DNA of 64,000 nt from NCBI RefSeq assembly GCF_020740795.1, contig NC_067287.1:11299501-11363500 (forward strand), read 5' to 3'. Position 1 is the first letter of the stretch; every line of letters begins with the position of its first letter. The notes beneath the pieces are model-generated. The model saw nothing but the letters and a program-made list of their open reading frames with translations, was not told the DNA's origin and did no database searches. Of the stretch, positions 21,967 through 33,760 are shown in pieces. The position numbers and the translations under genes are program-made. Source of the stretch: Apus apus. Taxonomy: Eukaryota > Chordata > Aves > Apodiformes > Apodidae.

Positions 21967-24900
21967 GTAAGTTAAGCTACAAAATAGATAGAAAAATTAA
22001 TGACCCATGGTGAAAAGCAAGTGCTGATCTCTGTCTTATTTTCCTTAAAATTACTTCTGTTTGTATCTGAATGTGAAATTATTCATGTGAATTTCTGTGG
22101 ATCAAAAGAAATAAAAATAAATCTGACATCTTTTCTTGACACTCAAATAGACTGAGTTCTGATTCTCTCACTATAAGACATCTAGCTCAGGCATAGATTT
22201 TTGCAGTCCTTCACTGAAAGTTAAGAGTTCCAGTGTGTAATATTCTGAATTTGGGACTCCCTGGTGCCATAATTAGTAGCAAAATATCCTCACTACTCCC
22301 TCTTTCATATACAATTTGCTTTCTTTACCATGGCCTGTGGAAGCTCCAGTTCAACTGTTTATGCACAGCAATGCCTGGATGTTCTCCATGATTGCTTTCT
22401 AGGGTAATCTTCTCTCTGTCCTTCGTTCAGTTTTGTTACATTCAAGCATAGGTGGGTTTGGGGATCTGCATGTTTTTTCTTATCACTTACCACACCAAAT
22501 ACTGCTGTACTTCATACAAATCTCTGCAGAGCCTTTTGGGAGCAATTTTATTTGAAAATTATTGACAGTTATTATAAAAGCTAAACATGCTTTAATTGAT
22601 ACCAGTAGTGCTGACTAACTCTTCCATGTCATCTGAATACTACATAGTAACTCAGACATGGTGCATCTGTGCTGTTACTTTAGCCAACCAATCTTACTGG
22701 TTTTCTTCTCATTAAAGAAGGAAATTAGTCTTGATGTCAGTGTCAGCATGGCTGCCTGAAGTAAATGATGGTCATCTAGTGTCATTGTGTGTGCAAGATC
22801 TTCTGTGACTTGGTATGGAGAATGTCTTAAGGAGCTTGTCTCATGACCAAGTCTTCAGGGAAACTGCTTTCTTCTCCTTACTCGTGTTATCAGAGCATCC
22901 ATCCACATGTAGAGTAAATTAAGTCACTGTGGTCCCCCCTAATTAATAACCCTTTTTGATATTATGATGCTTGTTCATGTGGAGCCTTAGTTTCCTGCTA
23001 TTTAAAGCAGAGGAATGGGATTTTTCTCAATAAACTCAAAGTCTTGTAAATACTTGTCTTCTGTATGGCTTTCACTTTTACTGCAAATAATTGTGCTCCA
23101 GTCTCTGTTAATTCACTGGAGACAAATACTACATTTTGAATCAAGAAAAGCTGTAATCCCAAGACATTACTTTTTAGATACACGCATAAAATATTTCTAA
23201 ATCAATGTGCCTGTAGTTTTGTTACTTGTATGATGTTGGGGGTACCTGTTGCTTCATAGAGAACAGCAATGATCTGTTTTTATGAGTCGCCTCCTGGTTT
23301 TGAAGTAACACAAATGTTAAAGGTTGGATTGCATGGACTAGAATTATTCCTTGTGTTGTCTGTTAGGCATCAAAGGGAAGTCTGTAATAGGATTGTGGGT
23401 TAGGTTCTTCAAAACTTATGCCCACGTTCTCACTAGAGAACACCAGTAAAATGGGAGATGTGAGCAGCAAGTTCAGCCTAGCATTCAGTTCCTAACAAGG
23501 ATTCTCTCAACAATACTACACACAGTTTTTTCCTCATGTTTTTGTGGTCTTTTGGTTAAAGTCTTGTGGGAGACTGTATTATGTGTTACTTTTTTTTTTT
23601 TTTTGTCTTGGAAAGTGGGCATAAGAATGGTAAGGAGGAATCCTGTGATGAGTTTTTCATCTGTGAATTACAGCAAATACATCAAATTAGGAGGTGGTAA
23701 TCTGACCACTCCCCTTCCCCCCAACCAGAGAGCATGCATTCTTATCTGGGGAGATGTACTGGAAGTGTCACCAGTGTTCTACTTTCTCTAAAGGGCTGTC
23801 TGCACAAGTGAGCTCCATGGTGAAGTCCAGGATTAAATTCTCACACAGCTTTATGGAACTTGTAAGCTATGCAGTTGCATGATCAGGTTCTTGTAAAATA
23901 AAATGCAGTTTTCCTCTTTTAACTTTTTCAGTGAGACTTGTTCAGTATCTTGCTTTTCCAGACTGTTTTCATATATAATATGATTAAAAGGAGAAGCATC
24001 TGTATTGCATCCCTCCTTTCTGTCAGAACACACTTTTAGATATGTGATGTGATTTGAAGCATGCTTCTTGCCACTAACATGTTTGTGCTTTTTTGTTGAA
24101 TTTAGTGCTCGTGTTGTTAAATTCAATATAGAAGTATTTATAATAAATGTTAAAGCATGGCAAATGTTAAAGCATTGGACACTTCTTTGAGTAGCAATGA
24201 GATTCCCTATGAGTAGCTGTGAGTAGGGCCTGGCTTGGACTTACAGGACTTGTAATTGTTTTGTCATTACATGGGAAAGGAATTGGTTTGGTGAATCTTA
24301 CTGGTTTTCCTACAAATGAGGGATGACAATGAGCAGACTGGCATGAAGGGCTAGAAGAAAGTAGATATAGCAGGACAGAAAGTGCCCTTCAGTTCAAAGT
24401 TGTCATTTTGAATTTGTGTGAACAATGAGGTTGTCTGGTGACATCATGGCAGGTCTTCATAGAATTTTGTTCTGACAGATAATTCCACACCCAGTTCTGA
24501 TGGGTGATTAAAAAATGCTGTCAGCAGGGATTTAATGCTTATCCAGTTGGGTGCAGTTACAATAAATTGCAGATAAGTGCAGAATATATTTAGAGGAACC
24601 TTTCTGGAACAGAGAGTCAAAAGGGTTGGTATGAAGACATGTACAGCATATTGAGCTGGTAATTAAGACTCCAGTATCTGCAGTTGTGAATTGACGTCTT
24701 CAATCAGTAGCAAAGCATACTTAAAAAGGGAAGAGCATCTTATGATATTTAAGGATATTTAAGTTATAGTAAACTAAGTTCATGGTGGAAAATTCAGAAC
24801 TCTGAATGACTGGGTGAGCACAGTTGAAAAGCCTGATTCATCACTGCTTTACATCTATGTAAAATTTGAGTAATACTCTGTAACACATGTCTTTCAGACC

Positions 24901-27316
24901 CTTTGTGCCTGCTGTGAAGGGTGTTTTTTTTCTTTTTTCTTTTTTTTTTTTTAATTGATGTACCAGGGAACCAGTGCTCTGGAGGGAGATGAGCTGTTTC
25001 ATGATCAGGGTTGCATAACGCTGCTGGTTTCTGCACTGGATTGGCTAATTATATTTTTAGCTGAATTTTTCTGCAAATATTTTCATAAATTGTTACTCTT
25101 TAATTTGGAGAAATCTACAGAATTTCCCTTTTTGTGCATAAGGAGACCAGTAAAAACTTCCTGGTTTTCTTTTTGTCAGTTCCCTGTTCTCATCTTTTGC
25201 TATGGATTCTGTTATATTATCATTGTCTGCTATTCATAGTATTGAAGATAAAACATTCTATTATTCTATAACCTAAATTATACTCAGGATCTTCCTTAAT
25301 TATAAGTGGGTTGGAAACACAGGGCAAAAAATTATGCCTGTGATACGGCTGACCCTTATTAAGGCAGTTGGACATGAAAGTTGTAAATAAAGTGTAAAAT
25401 GTGTTTTAACTTTGTCTAGCGCCTCCTTCAAAGACTGGCACGAAAAATAGAGGAAGCAAAATTGAATTCTGAGGGTATCATTTGACTTAGTGGTTTGTTA
25501 AGTTGCTACTTTTTATTGCTTGTGCTATCCCCAGGAGTCCTGTGATAGAACTGGATTGTAACTGCCAGATTTTTCTACTACCTGTGTCATACACTGTTAG
25601 CTTCACCGTTTCTTGTCCTTCCTCACACATTAAGTGCTACTTCAAGCCACACATTTTTGTTTGTTGGTTTTGCTGAATCCAGTTACAGAAAGAAGTGAGG
25701 TTATGAAGTACAGCTTGAAGTCTGTGACACACAGGTTTAGTTGAACTCACTAAGCTGCTACTCCTCATTTGACCAGAAGATGCAGCTCTGGAGTGCTTGT
25801 TAAGCATCTTGCTCCTTGGGAACAGCATCATACTGTTAACTTTTCTAGGTTGAGAACTCAGTCTTGCTTATAAAGCAGAACCCAAACTGCTGTAGCAATG
25901 TAAAAATAGACTTGGTCTCTTCTCTGAAAATCTTCAAATAAGTTTTGGATTTTTTTATTTTATGATGATGTAAAGGAGATTAATATATAAGCAGATTATT
26001 GGAGTTCCATGTAGGAAAAAAGGGCAAGGTGCATTTGCTGCAAAATGCAGTGAAAATGACTTGAAATGCTATACGCAGCAGACTGTAGATTAACAGCAGC
26101 TCTACGTTCCATGATACCCCAAGAGTCCTGTGTAAATCTTTTTAGGTTTTGTAGTCTGTAACAAAGTTTTTCATGGATAAGCCTTATGAGCATTTATACA
26201 TGCAAATATATGATCAGTCTCCTCCTGCCCATCTATTTTTCTTGTTCCTTTTTTCATTTGTACTTTGTCCCAGATGAGTAGTGTGTATCACCCATGCCTA
26301 CTGACTTCCTTTATCCTTTTCTTAAGCATTGGAGGAAAAAGGAAAATACAGACCCCTGTGATTGAGCTGTTTTTGTTCCCACAGTCCACTGAATTTGTGC
26401 TCAAGGTATTCATACAGCTGAGAATTCTGTTGAAGGGGAAGACTGCATAAAAATTTTTTGGTCTCTCAGGAGTTTGTATTGTGGATATGTGACCCCGTGT
26501 GCTTCATCCATATGAAGCTTAAACCTCATAATTATGCTCCCAAATCTAATAAATCTAGTAATTTTTATAAAAATTCATGCCTCTGAAGATTGACTTTCAA
26601 AATATGAAGGGAGTAAAAGCTTGTCTGAAAGGTGTAAAGCAGTGAAACATAGTAATGCCTTGAGTATAACATTAGAGAAACTTGCTGGATACACTAAGCA
26701 GAAAAAGGAGCAAGGAAAGGTAAAGCAGGTCAAGCTTACCTGAGATGAGACAATCTGAACTTGTTTCTTCTCTCCTTCCAGCCTGTGTCCTGGTGATAGC
26801 TCTTTTGCTGCTGCTCAAAATCAGGACCCGGTTTCTCATCTGTAGAGAGGGGAAAACAGTGCTTCAATTCAGAAGTAGCATGGACTAGGATCAGAACATC
26901 CAGTCTGAAACAGATATTGAGAGTTTGGCTAATATCTTAGTATCCTTTCTGCTTGCTGCACTAGGAAGCACTCATAGGACCAAAATAGAAGCTGGCACTG
27001 TATAGCAATGGGGAGAGTTATGAGTTGTTCTCAGCATTTCAGGGATTTCTTGTACTAATTTACCTTGCATAGAATGAGAGATCTTAAGTTATCTGACGAG
27101 CAAGCAGAGCTGTTCTTAAGCAACTAAAAAAATACGAAGCATGATAAGGGTTTTTACTGTTACTAATGTTGCTTTTAAGCTCCTTCTTGAAGTCTGTTCT
27201 CTAAAATGATGTGGTAAAGCAACCTGTGGGGATTGATTTCTTTGAAGCTTTCTTGGTTCTGGAAAGTAGTTAGTAATGCTTGAATTAATACAGAGGGGTT
27301 TTTTTTTCTCTTACAG
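21967..27316 (+). other. HACD2: HACD2 intron 4
   Basis: Intron of 5.35 kb from GTAAGT to TTACAG. It contains a mixed T-rich tract at 24924-24952 and a 14-bp direct repeat AAATGTTAAAGCAT at 24145 and 24162. No coding exon or mobile element was recognised. Confidence 0.87.
24924..24952 (+). repeat. T-rich low-complexity tract
   Basis: Almost pure T with two C interruptions, in HACD2 intron 4. Confidence 0.85.
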
Positions 27317-27438
27317 GTACAAACTGAAGACAGTGTCCTGTTGTTTGTGGTGGCCTGGACAATCACTGAGATAATTCGTTATTCTTTTTATACGTTTAGC
27401 TTGTTAAACCATCTCCCTTATCTCATAAAATGGGCCAG
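27317..27438 (+). CDS. HACD2: HACD2 exon 5
   Basis: Encodes residues 120-159 plus two bases of Arg160: [19 protein letters not shown] followed by [21 protein letters not shown]. It contains a membrane helix with the conserved [12 protein letters not shown] segment of the PTPLA/Phs1 family. The acceptor is TTACAG and the donor GTAAGG at 27439. Confidence 0.97.
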
Positions 27439-28120
27439 GTAAGGTGGCTTCATGGAAATCGTAGCCCTAAAGCACTAATTCAACAGGAATATTGATGTTG
27501 TAAAATAGTGGCAGAACAAGAAAAATTCTACCTTAAGGTAGTCCCCCTGTTGTGAATGTGATTTCCTAGCTTCTTTCTAGCAGATTTCTAGGTTAAAAAG
27601 TTACATTGTTGCACTGTAAGCTGAAAGAGTAGCTTGCCAGAACTCAGTGGCATTTAGGAAGTATTTGTGTTTATCAGAAACTGACATTTAACAGCAAGGG
27701 GTAACAGTAAGTAAACTGACATTTAACAGTAACCCTTGAATCCAAGTGCTGTACTTGAAAAATGTGTAAGCTCATTGATTAATATCAACTGTGTTTGATC
27801 CCATTTTAACTATTGTAATAACCTCTACCAAAGAGTTCAGGAATCAAAGTAACAAAGTATGGGGTGGGAGAGAATAGTTTTGAGAACAGTTTTCAGATTC
27901 TCAGAGGTAATCTTTAATAGTTTATAATACCAATAATAATTCAAACTGCTGATTTGAATACTTATTTTACAATAATGTTCACATCTTGCCATGCTCAAAT
28001 CATTTAAGAGCTAAAGGAAGTAAATGTTAAGTTGAGAATTTAAAATTTGAATGTTAATAGATGTTTGGTCAGAGTTTGTCATAATTTTTAATCTTTTCTG
28101 TTCATGTTTTTTTTTCCTAG
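27439..28120 (+). other. HACD2: HACD2 intron 5
   Basis: Intron of 682 bp from GTAAGG to TTCCTAG. It contains a local duplication: AAACTGACATTTAACAG occurs at 27678-27694 and again at 27713-27729. Confidence 0.9.
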
Positions 28121-28299
28121 GTACACTTTGTTTATAGTATTGTATCCAATGGGAGTCTCAGGTGAATTACTGACAATATATGCTGCATTACCCTTTGTCA
28201 GGCAGTCTGGCTTGTATTCCATTAGTTTACCTAACAAGTACAATTTTTCTTTCGACTACTATACGTTCCTGATCCTGGTTATGATCTCTTACATTCCAA
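28121..28299 (+). CDS. HACD2: HACD2 exon 6 (catalytic exon)
   Basis: Completes Arg160 and encodes residues 161-219 plus one base. It holds the active-site pair Tyr168 and Glu175 in [12 protein letters not shown], the loop [18 protein letters not shown], and most of the last membrane helix. The acceptor is TTCCTAG and the donor GTAAGT at 28300. Confidence 0.97.
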
Positions 28300-30731
28300 G
28301 TAAGTATGAGTTTTTTAGTTGCTTGGGTTTTTTTAAGAATAAAAGCTGTAATAGAAAAAAATAATAATTGTGGGATTAGTATAACATAAACCTGACTAAT
28401 TTCACAAAGTTAATTTTGAAAATTATCTAAATAAAAAAGAGCTAAAACTGCAGGTATTGCTTTCTACCAACACCAGCAAAACAGTAACACACATTTTTTC
28501 TCTTACACTTGGAATATTAAAGAACTGTGGTACTTCTTAGCAAATGCTGATATCTTCATCTTTTTCCCCCACTTACAGACTTCTAGGGGAACAAAGTTAA
28601 ACCAGCTTTTTAAAATTGAGTTATTTATCAGAAGTAAGAACATTGCTTTTGTATTAGTGGGTAGGGAACAATTTCTGTTGAATTAAATTGAGTTGGCATT
28701 ATCTCTGGTTGATGTTTCTAGAGACAGAATGAAGATTTGCCTTTGCTGCTTTGAAATGGGGAATAGGAACACAGAGGCCTTTAGCAAATGTAAATGTGCA
28801 AATAAAGTCTAACATGCAGAATAATGTAGTGATGATGTTGCTGCTCTTTCCTATCTCTCCAGCTGTCGTTATATTAACCTATTTTTTTCTCAGACTATTA
28901 AACCATATTCCAAGTTTTAAATTTGAGTAGTGTGGATGTCTTGATGACAAGCACTTGCACTCAGGGAACCATCTTGTAATTCTGATATCAAGGTTAATAA
29001 GTTTTTTCAATTGTTCTTAAAAAAACCATAACTTTTCTTGCATTTTTTTTCTCCTGGTTCTTCCCCTCCATAAATGGAGATATTACTAACTCCAAGAAGC
29101 CAGAATTATATCTTTTGGTTCAGTCAAAATAAGCACAAGTATTAATTACTTCTTGTGCAGTTGTTAGATCACAGTTAACAGGGGTCAAGTAACATTTTTA
29201 GCCCTTTTCTCCATTAAAATTGCTCTTTCTTCAGTGAAGTATTTTCTATGTGTTTTTAAAATTTATTATTTTTTTAATTATTTTTGTGGATTGGTACATT
29301 AACTCTGAGAACCAACTGCTTGGACTCAGTCTTAAATGCCTTTTTAGATGAAGGTATTCTTGAGGTAGAAGAAAAGCAACATTCATTGCAGTCATTGATT
29401 GTACCATAGCTCAGTTGTTCATACCTGAAAGATGCCTATGCAGGAGTTAAACCTTCTGAACCCTCTGAAAATCTTGGAAATTTTGGAAATGTTAGCATCT
29501 CAAGGAAAGGAAGCTTTGAAAACTGTTGTTAGAAATGGAGTTTTTACAGTCTTGATAGTTGTGCCTTACCATTTACCTCACTTTAAATCTTTAATATAGT
29601 ACTTGTCAGTTAAAACTGACATCTTTCTAGAAAAGATGTCATTAAATTCTTTGCATAAAATAGATCCCAGATACTTAGACTTCTAATGGACAAACCTCGT
29701 CCCTATTCTGTTATGTCTCTGGACAGATGTACTCAGTCCTCAGGACTAGTGGAGTGCATTGGGATGGAGGGGAAACAATCAGGAAGTGAACATAGGGTAA
29801 AGGAAGCAGAAGGAAAAAATGTTGGCCTGAAAAAAAAATAGTACACACATTAAATAGACTTTGGCCTATGTTTATGATGGACACTTTGCATTTGTAAGTT
29901 ATATGATTTTGGCTGATGCTGACCTTGTTTAATTTTCATATGGTTCACAGAGGTTCAATGTCTTGTGGCAATTTTAGCTTTTGCTGTTTATTTATGAACG
30001 TCCTGCATCCCCTGTTTTTTCTGCAAAAAATACTGTGTAATGTAGTCTTAGAAACAGGAGCAGAAAAAGTTTTTCATGGAGGATAAAGAGAGAGGAGATG
30101 AAAGAGGCACCGGTTTGTATGGGGATCCCAAAACAACGACACTAGAGATATCACAGAATGTTAAGGGTTGGAAGGGATCATCACATCCAACCTGCCAGAG
30201 CAGGACCACCACACAATCTAGGGCAGGTCACTCAGAAATGCATCCAGATGGGTCTTGAAAGTCTCCAGAGAAGGAGACTCCATAACTTCTTTGGGCAGCC
30301 TGTTCCAGTGCTCTGTCACACTCACAGTAAAGAAGTTTTTCCTCATGTTGAGGTGGAACTTCCTGTGTCTGGAAACTTCATTATTTCTGAAGGGATTTTT
30401 CATCCTTACAATGTATTTTCTTTCTATTGGGTGTGTGCAATTCAGGAAATTTTTGTCATTCTGCTTGTACATGCAGAGTTAAATATAGCATTTTGCATTT
30501 AATTAAAATTCTGGATGCTCTAGCAAAAAAATAAATAGTACCCAAGGCCTAAGGACAGAATCAGTTATGCTTTTTAAAGAATACAAAGCAATAGATGACT
30601 TGACTGGGAAGCAGATAAGCATGTTTTGTTTTAATAGTGAACTGGTGACCTTGAGCATGTGACTGTGCATCTTATACTTACATGGAAGCCTCAGTTTGTA
30701 CTTTATTTACTTTCATCTGTTTTCTCTTCAG
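28300..30731 (+). other. HACD2: HACD2 intron 6
   Basis: Intron of 2.43 kb from GTAAGT to CTTCAG. It hosts an antisense CR1 LINE fragment at about 30150-30475. No exon was recognised in the rest. Confidence 0.88.
30150..30475 (-). mobile_element. CR1 LINE 3' fragment in HACD2 intron 6
   Basis: The + strand carries the typical reverse-complement CR1 end, TCACAGAATGTTAAGGGTTG followed by GAAGGGATC. On the minus strand an open frame still reads like the C-terminus of CR1 ORF2: RKFHLNMRKNFFTV, HWNRLPKEVMESPSLETFK, LDAFLSDLP. It is a 5'-truncated, non-autonomous copy. The outer boundary near 30475 is uncertain. Confidence 0.85.
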
Positions 30732-30814
30732 TCTTCCCTCAGCTGTATTTTCATATGCTGCGTCAGAGGCGAAAGGTGCTCTCCCACACTGAAGAACACA
30801 AGAAGTCAGAGTAA
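30732..30814 (+). CDS. HACD2: HACD2 exon 7 (C-terminus, stop)
   Basis: Completes Ile220 and encodes residues 221-246, [20 protein letters not shown] then EHKKSE, followed by TAA at 30812-30814. The basic RQRRK follows the last helix. The last four residues KKSE form a KKxx ER-retrieval motif; human ends KKFE. The acceptor is CTTCAG. Confidence 0.96.
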
Positions 30815-33760
30815 TTTCAGCTTTTTTCAGAACTTTTCAAACATCAAAATGCTGCAGATTTTCAATACCCAGCACATTTATAAAGAACATACCAGGATAA
30901 AATAAGTCAGAGGTAAAAGACCAATAATTTAGCAAGAATAACCAATAAAACTGATGTCACTGAAATTCCATAATGTAAAACACTGAAATAATTTTCAGCT
31001 TGCAGTGCTTTGGAAAACTTAGACTTTATATGGCTTGGCAGTTAGCCTTTTCCTTAAATGATGTGCTAAATGGTTTTCATTTATTACTAAATGCCTGAAG
31101 GTTGCAGTATGAGTGATAAAGTTGTACCCACTAAATGCTTGAATTGGGATTATATTACTGATACATTTTGTTTTTTAAGTGCTTGACTGCATGCCAGAAA
31201 CTATGTATTGCTATGAAAGCAAACAATATGCTCTGGAATACTTTAGGGTTTTGTCAGAGACTCCAGTGGACAATGTAATCCAGGCAAAGTATTTGAATTT
31301 AGGAAGGTAGGTGGTGTATTTAAAAGGTGATGGGAACAGTAATAGGAAACCAATTATGGGAAATGAGGGGAATGTGGTTCTTTAGGAATTTAAACAGTAG
31401 GGTGTCTGACCAGTGGGTTCTCTAAAGATCTTGTTTAAGCTGATTACTCAAGTGCTAATGTTAATTCAGAGGCTATAATGCTTATCTCAAACATTAAAAC
31501 TCCTCTAAGTACTGCATCCCTGGATACTTTATTAAATATTTTTAAGAAGAAGTAATACTAACCCTAGTATTTCTAGTGGTAATCAGTAATAATTCTAAAT
31601 GATGTAATGAGGCAGGTCTCCCAGGAACAGGTGCAGTTTCCCTTTTTTACTTTATCATCTCTAATCACTGTCCACTGTTTCAGTGGTGCTTATCTTTCAG
31701 TGTTGAGGACTGTTTTGACTATTGTGGAATAATTTGAGAGGCTTGTTCCTCACCCTGACTTTTCTGAAGTAACTAGTACATATCACTTTGGCACATCCAA
31801 GCAGGCAGTTCCAGGCACTCAGCTTCTGCAATGTTGCAAAGTCATAAGCTCCTATTTTTAAAGCAGATTATCTCATGAGTTACATGCTGCTTTTACAGAT
31901 GGGACAAGCCTTCTCTCTTCTGCTCTTCTGAAAGAACAGGAGACTGTAGAAAGTTCAGTTTTCCTAGGTGGTTTCACTGGATTCTCAGGCTAAGCCTTCC
32001 CTTGGGAAGGTAATAGAGAAGATGAAAGAACTGAGAAAACTTGTGGGGAGGTGGAATGCACTAATGCTGTGTGAGCAGTGCCCAAGTTATGAGCCAGCTG
32101 TTGATTGGGATTGGCAGAAGAATGGAAGGGACAAAGAGAGCAGGGAAGTGAACAGATACCCAACAAAGGCAAAAGGAAATGTAGTTAGTGTCAGTATTTC
32201 TGAAGAATGTAATCTAAAAGATCTGATTCCCTGATGTACTGACATTAATGGTTATTGTTGATGCTCAGCTCCTGAACTTTTCTTGATTTGATTTCTGTGC
32301 CCAAATAAAAGATTTGGTTTCAAATTTGTTGGTCCAATTTGCAGAAAAAAATACATCTGTGTAATAATCTTATCTGTAGTAAGCTCATAGCTCTGTTGAT
32401 GAGGATACAGTACAGATCTGTATTAGATAGCACTGGCTTTACAGAACAGCTGAGACAGCTGCCAGTAGGGAGAAGGCTTGTGCAACTAATGTCTTTACTG
32501 AATAAGCTTTATTATGGAATATCTACTTCAATTGGACATACTAATTTACCACACAAATGCAAATAAACTACAGCCTTTTAAAAGAAAACAGGGTTACTTT
32601 TAAAAGAAAAAGAAATTGCTTTGATTCTAAGAAATTTTGTCAGCAGAGTGGATTTCAAAATGTTATGAAGTGTGAACATGCAGTTAGTATGTACAAGAAT
32701 CCCAGCACTTCAGTTTGCAGTGCTTTTTCAAGTTTAGCTTTTGTGGAAACCACTGGAAAGTGATCTAGAGTAAGAACAGTGTGCAGTGCCCTAATGCTGT
32801 TTGGGTTTTTCCCTGATACTGAATTCAGTCACGCATATAGGTTTTTTCCTCCTCAGAAAAGAATTAACAAATTTCCCCTCATCTGTCAATGAAATTGTAA
32901 TGTGGTTTATGTGAACTTTATAATAGAAATTTTACTTAGTACTCTTTGTTGCAAACCTAGAGTGTTGTTTTCCCACAGGCTATTTATTTGGCTTGCATGT
33001 TTTCCACCAGCATCACTAGACTTCTGCAGCAGACCTGTTTTCTGCTTTGGTAGTCTTTGTGTTGTGTGCATTGGTTCAGTCAACAATACTTTATGTTCTA
33101 CCATGCTGGCCTTGTCCAAATTAGTTACTACCCTCTGAAAGACCAATGTTCTTACCAGTGTATAGTTTACAACTGGAATTGTAGAAATGTTCATATTGTA
33201 AATTACAGTAAGATGCAGGTTACAGTGCAGGTAATTGTAATTTTTCCACAATGTGATGTTTCTATCAAAGGTGGAATTTTTTAATTATCAGTAGAAGGTT
33301 GGCATTTGTGTGGACCAATCTGCAATGTCATCTTAAAACCTATCTTTCAGTTTCAAAGTTTCATGAGTATACATCAAATCATAAATTTTGATGTATATTT
33401 ATGTCAGTGAAACTTAGGTGAAAACTATATACAGTCATTTTTGTATTTTTTTCTATGTTGTGAAGAATAAAATTGTAATTTTATAAGTCTGATTCACTAA
33501 GATTATTATAAGTTAAATGTATTTTTTGTATATTTAGGAATCTGGTATTACCTGGAGCTCTGAAAGATTAAGCATAGGCTTTTTATGCATGTTTGGAAGA
33601 TATTTCTACTTGATAATGCAGTGAAATGGTTTGTATGCTAAAATACTAGTAGGTGTTTTTGTCTTGTGAAATTGATTCTGTGCTCTCTGCCTGGATTTGG
33701 CCTACTGATCAGTGATACTAATTGCTATAATCCAAATAAAATAATTCTCAACAAAATATG
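30815..33760 (+). other. HACD2: HACD2 3' UTR (probable extent)
   Basis: AT-rich sequence after the stop with no coding potential. Candidate poly(A) signals AATAAA lie at 32304-32309, 33466-33471 and 33735-33740. The last two are followed by T/GT-rich sequence, giving UTRs of about 2.7 or 2.95 kb. Which is used cannot be read from sequence alone. Confidence 0.5.
33466..33471 (+). terminator. Candidate poly(A) signal for HACD2
   Basis: AATAAA about 2.65 kb after the stop codon, with T-rich flanks. A second AATAAA at 33735-33740 and an earlier one at 32304-32309 are alternatives. Confidence 0.45.

Larger units (their letters stand above)
11355..30814 (+). other. HACD2: HACD2 gene, very-long-chain 3-hydroxyacyl-CoA dehydratase 2 (complete coding region)
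   Basis: HACD2 catalyses the third step of the very-long-chain fatty-acid elongation cycle, dehydrating 3-hydroxyacyl-CoA to trans-2-enoyl-CoA in the ER membrane. Seven coding exons (11355-11485, 17322-17439, 17797-17815, 21878-21966, 27317-27438, 28121-28299, 30732-30814) join in one frame to 741 nt and 246 residues; human HACD2 is 254. All introns are GT-AG. Hydrophobic segments fit a six-pass protein: about 29-57, 79-116 (two passes), 125-150, 158-185 and 208-229. The conserved active-site pair is Tyr168 and Glu175 in YPMGVSGE, with the 7-residue spacing seen in yeast Phs1. The C-terminus KKSE is a KKxx ER-retrieval signal. The family assignment and HACD2 rather than HACD1 rest on near identity to human HACD2 as I remember it, and on synteny. 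Confidence 0.96.

Noticed and set aside
30158-30502. A 114-codon + strand open frame in HACD2 intron 6.
   Set aside because: It lies across the antisense CR1 fragment, whose minus-strand frame carries the recognisable CR1 protein end.
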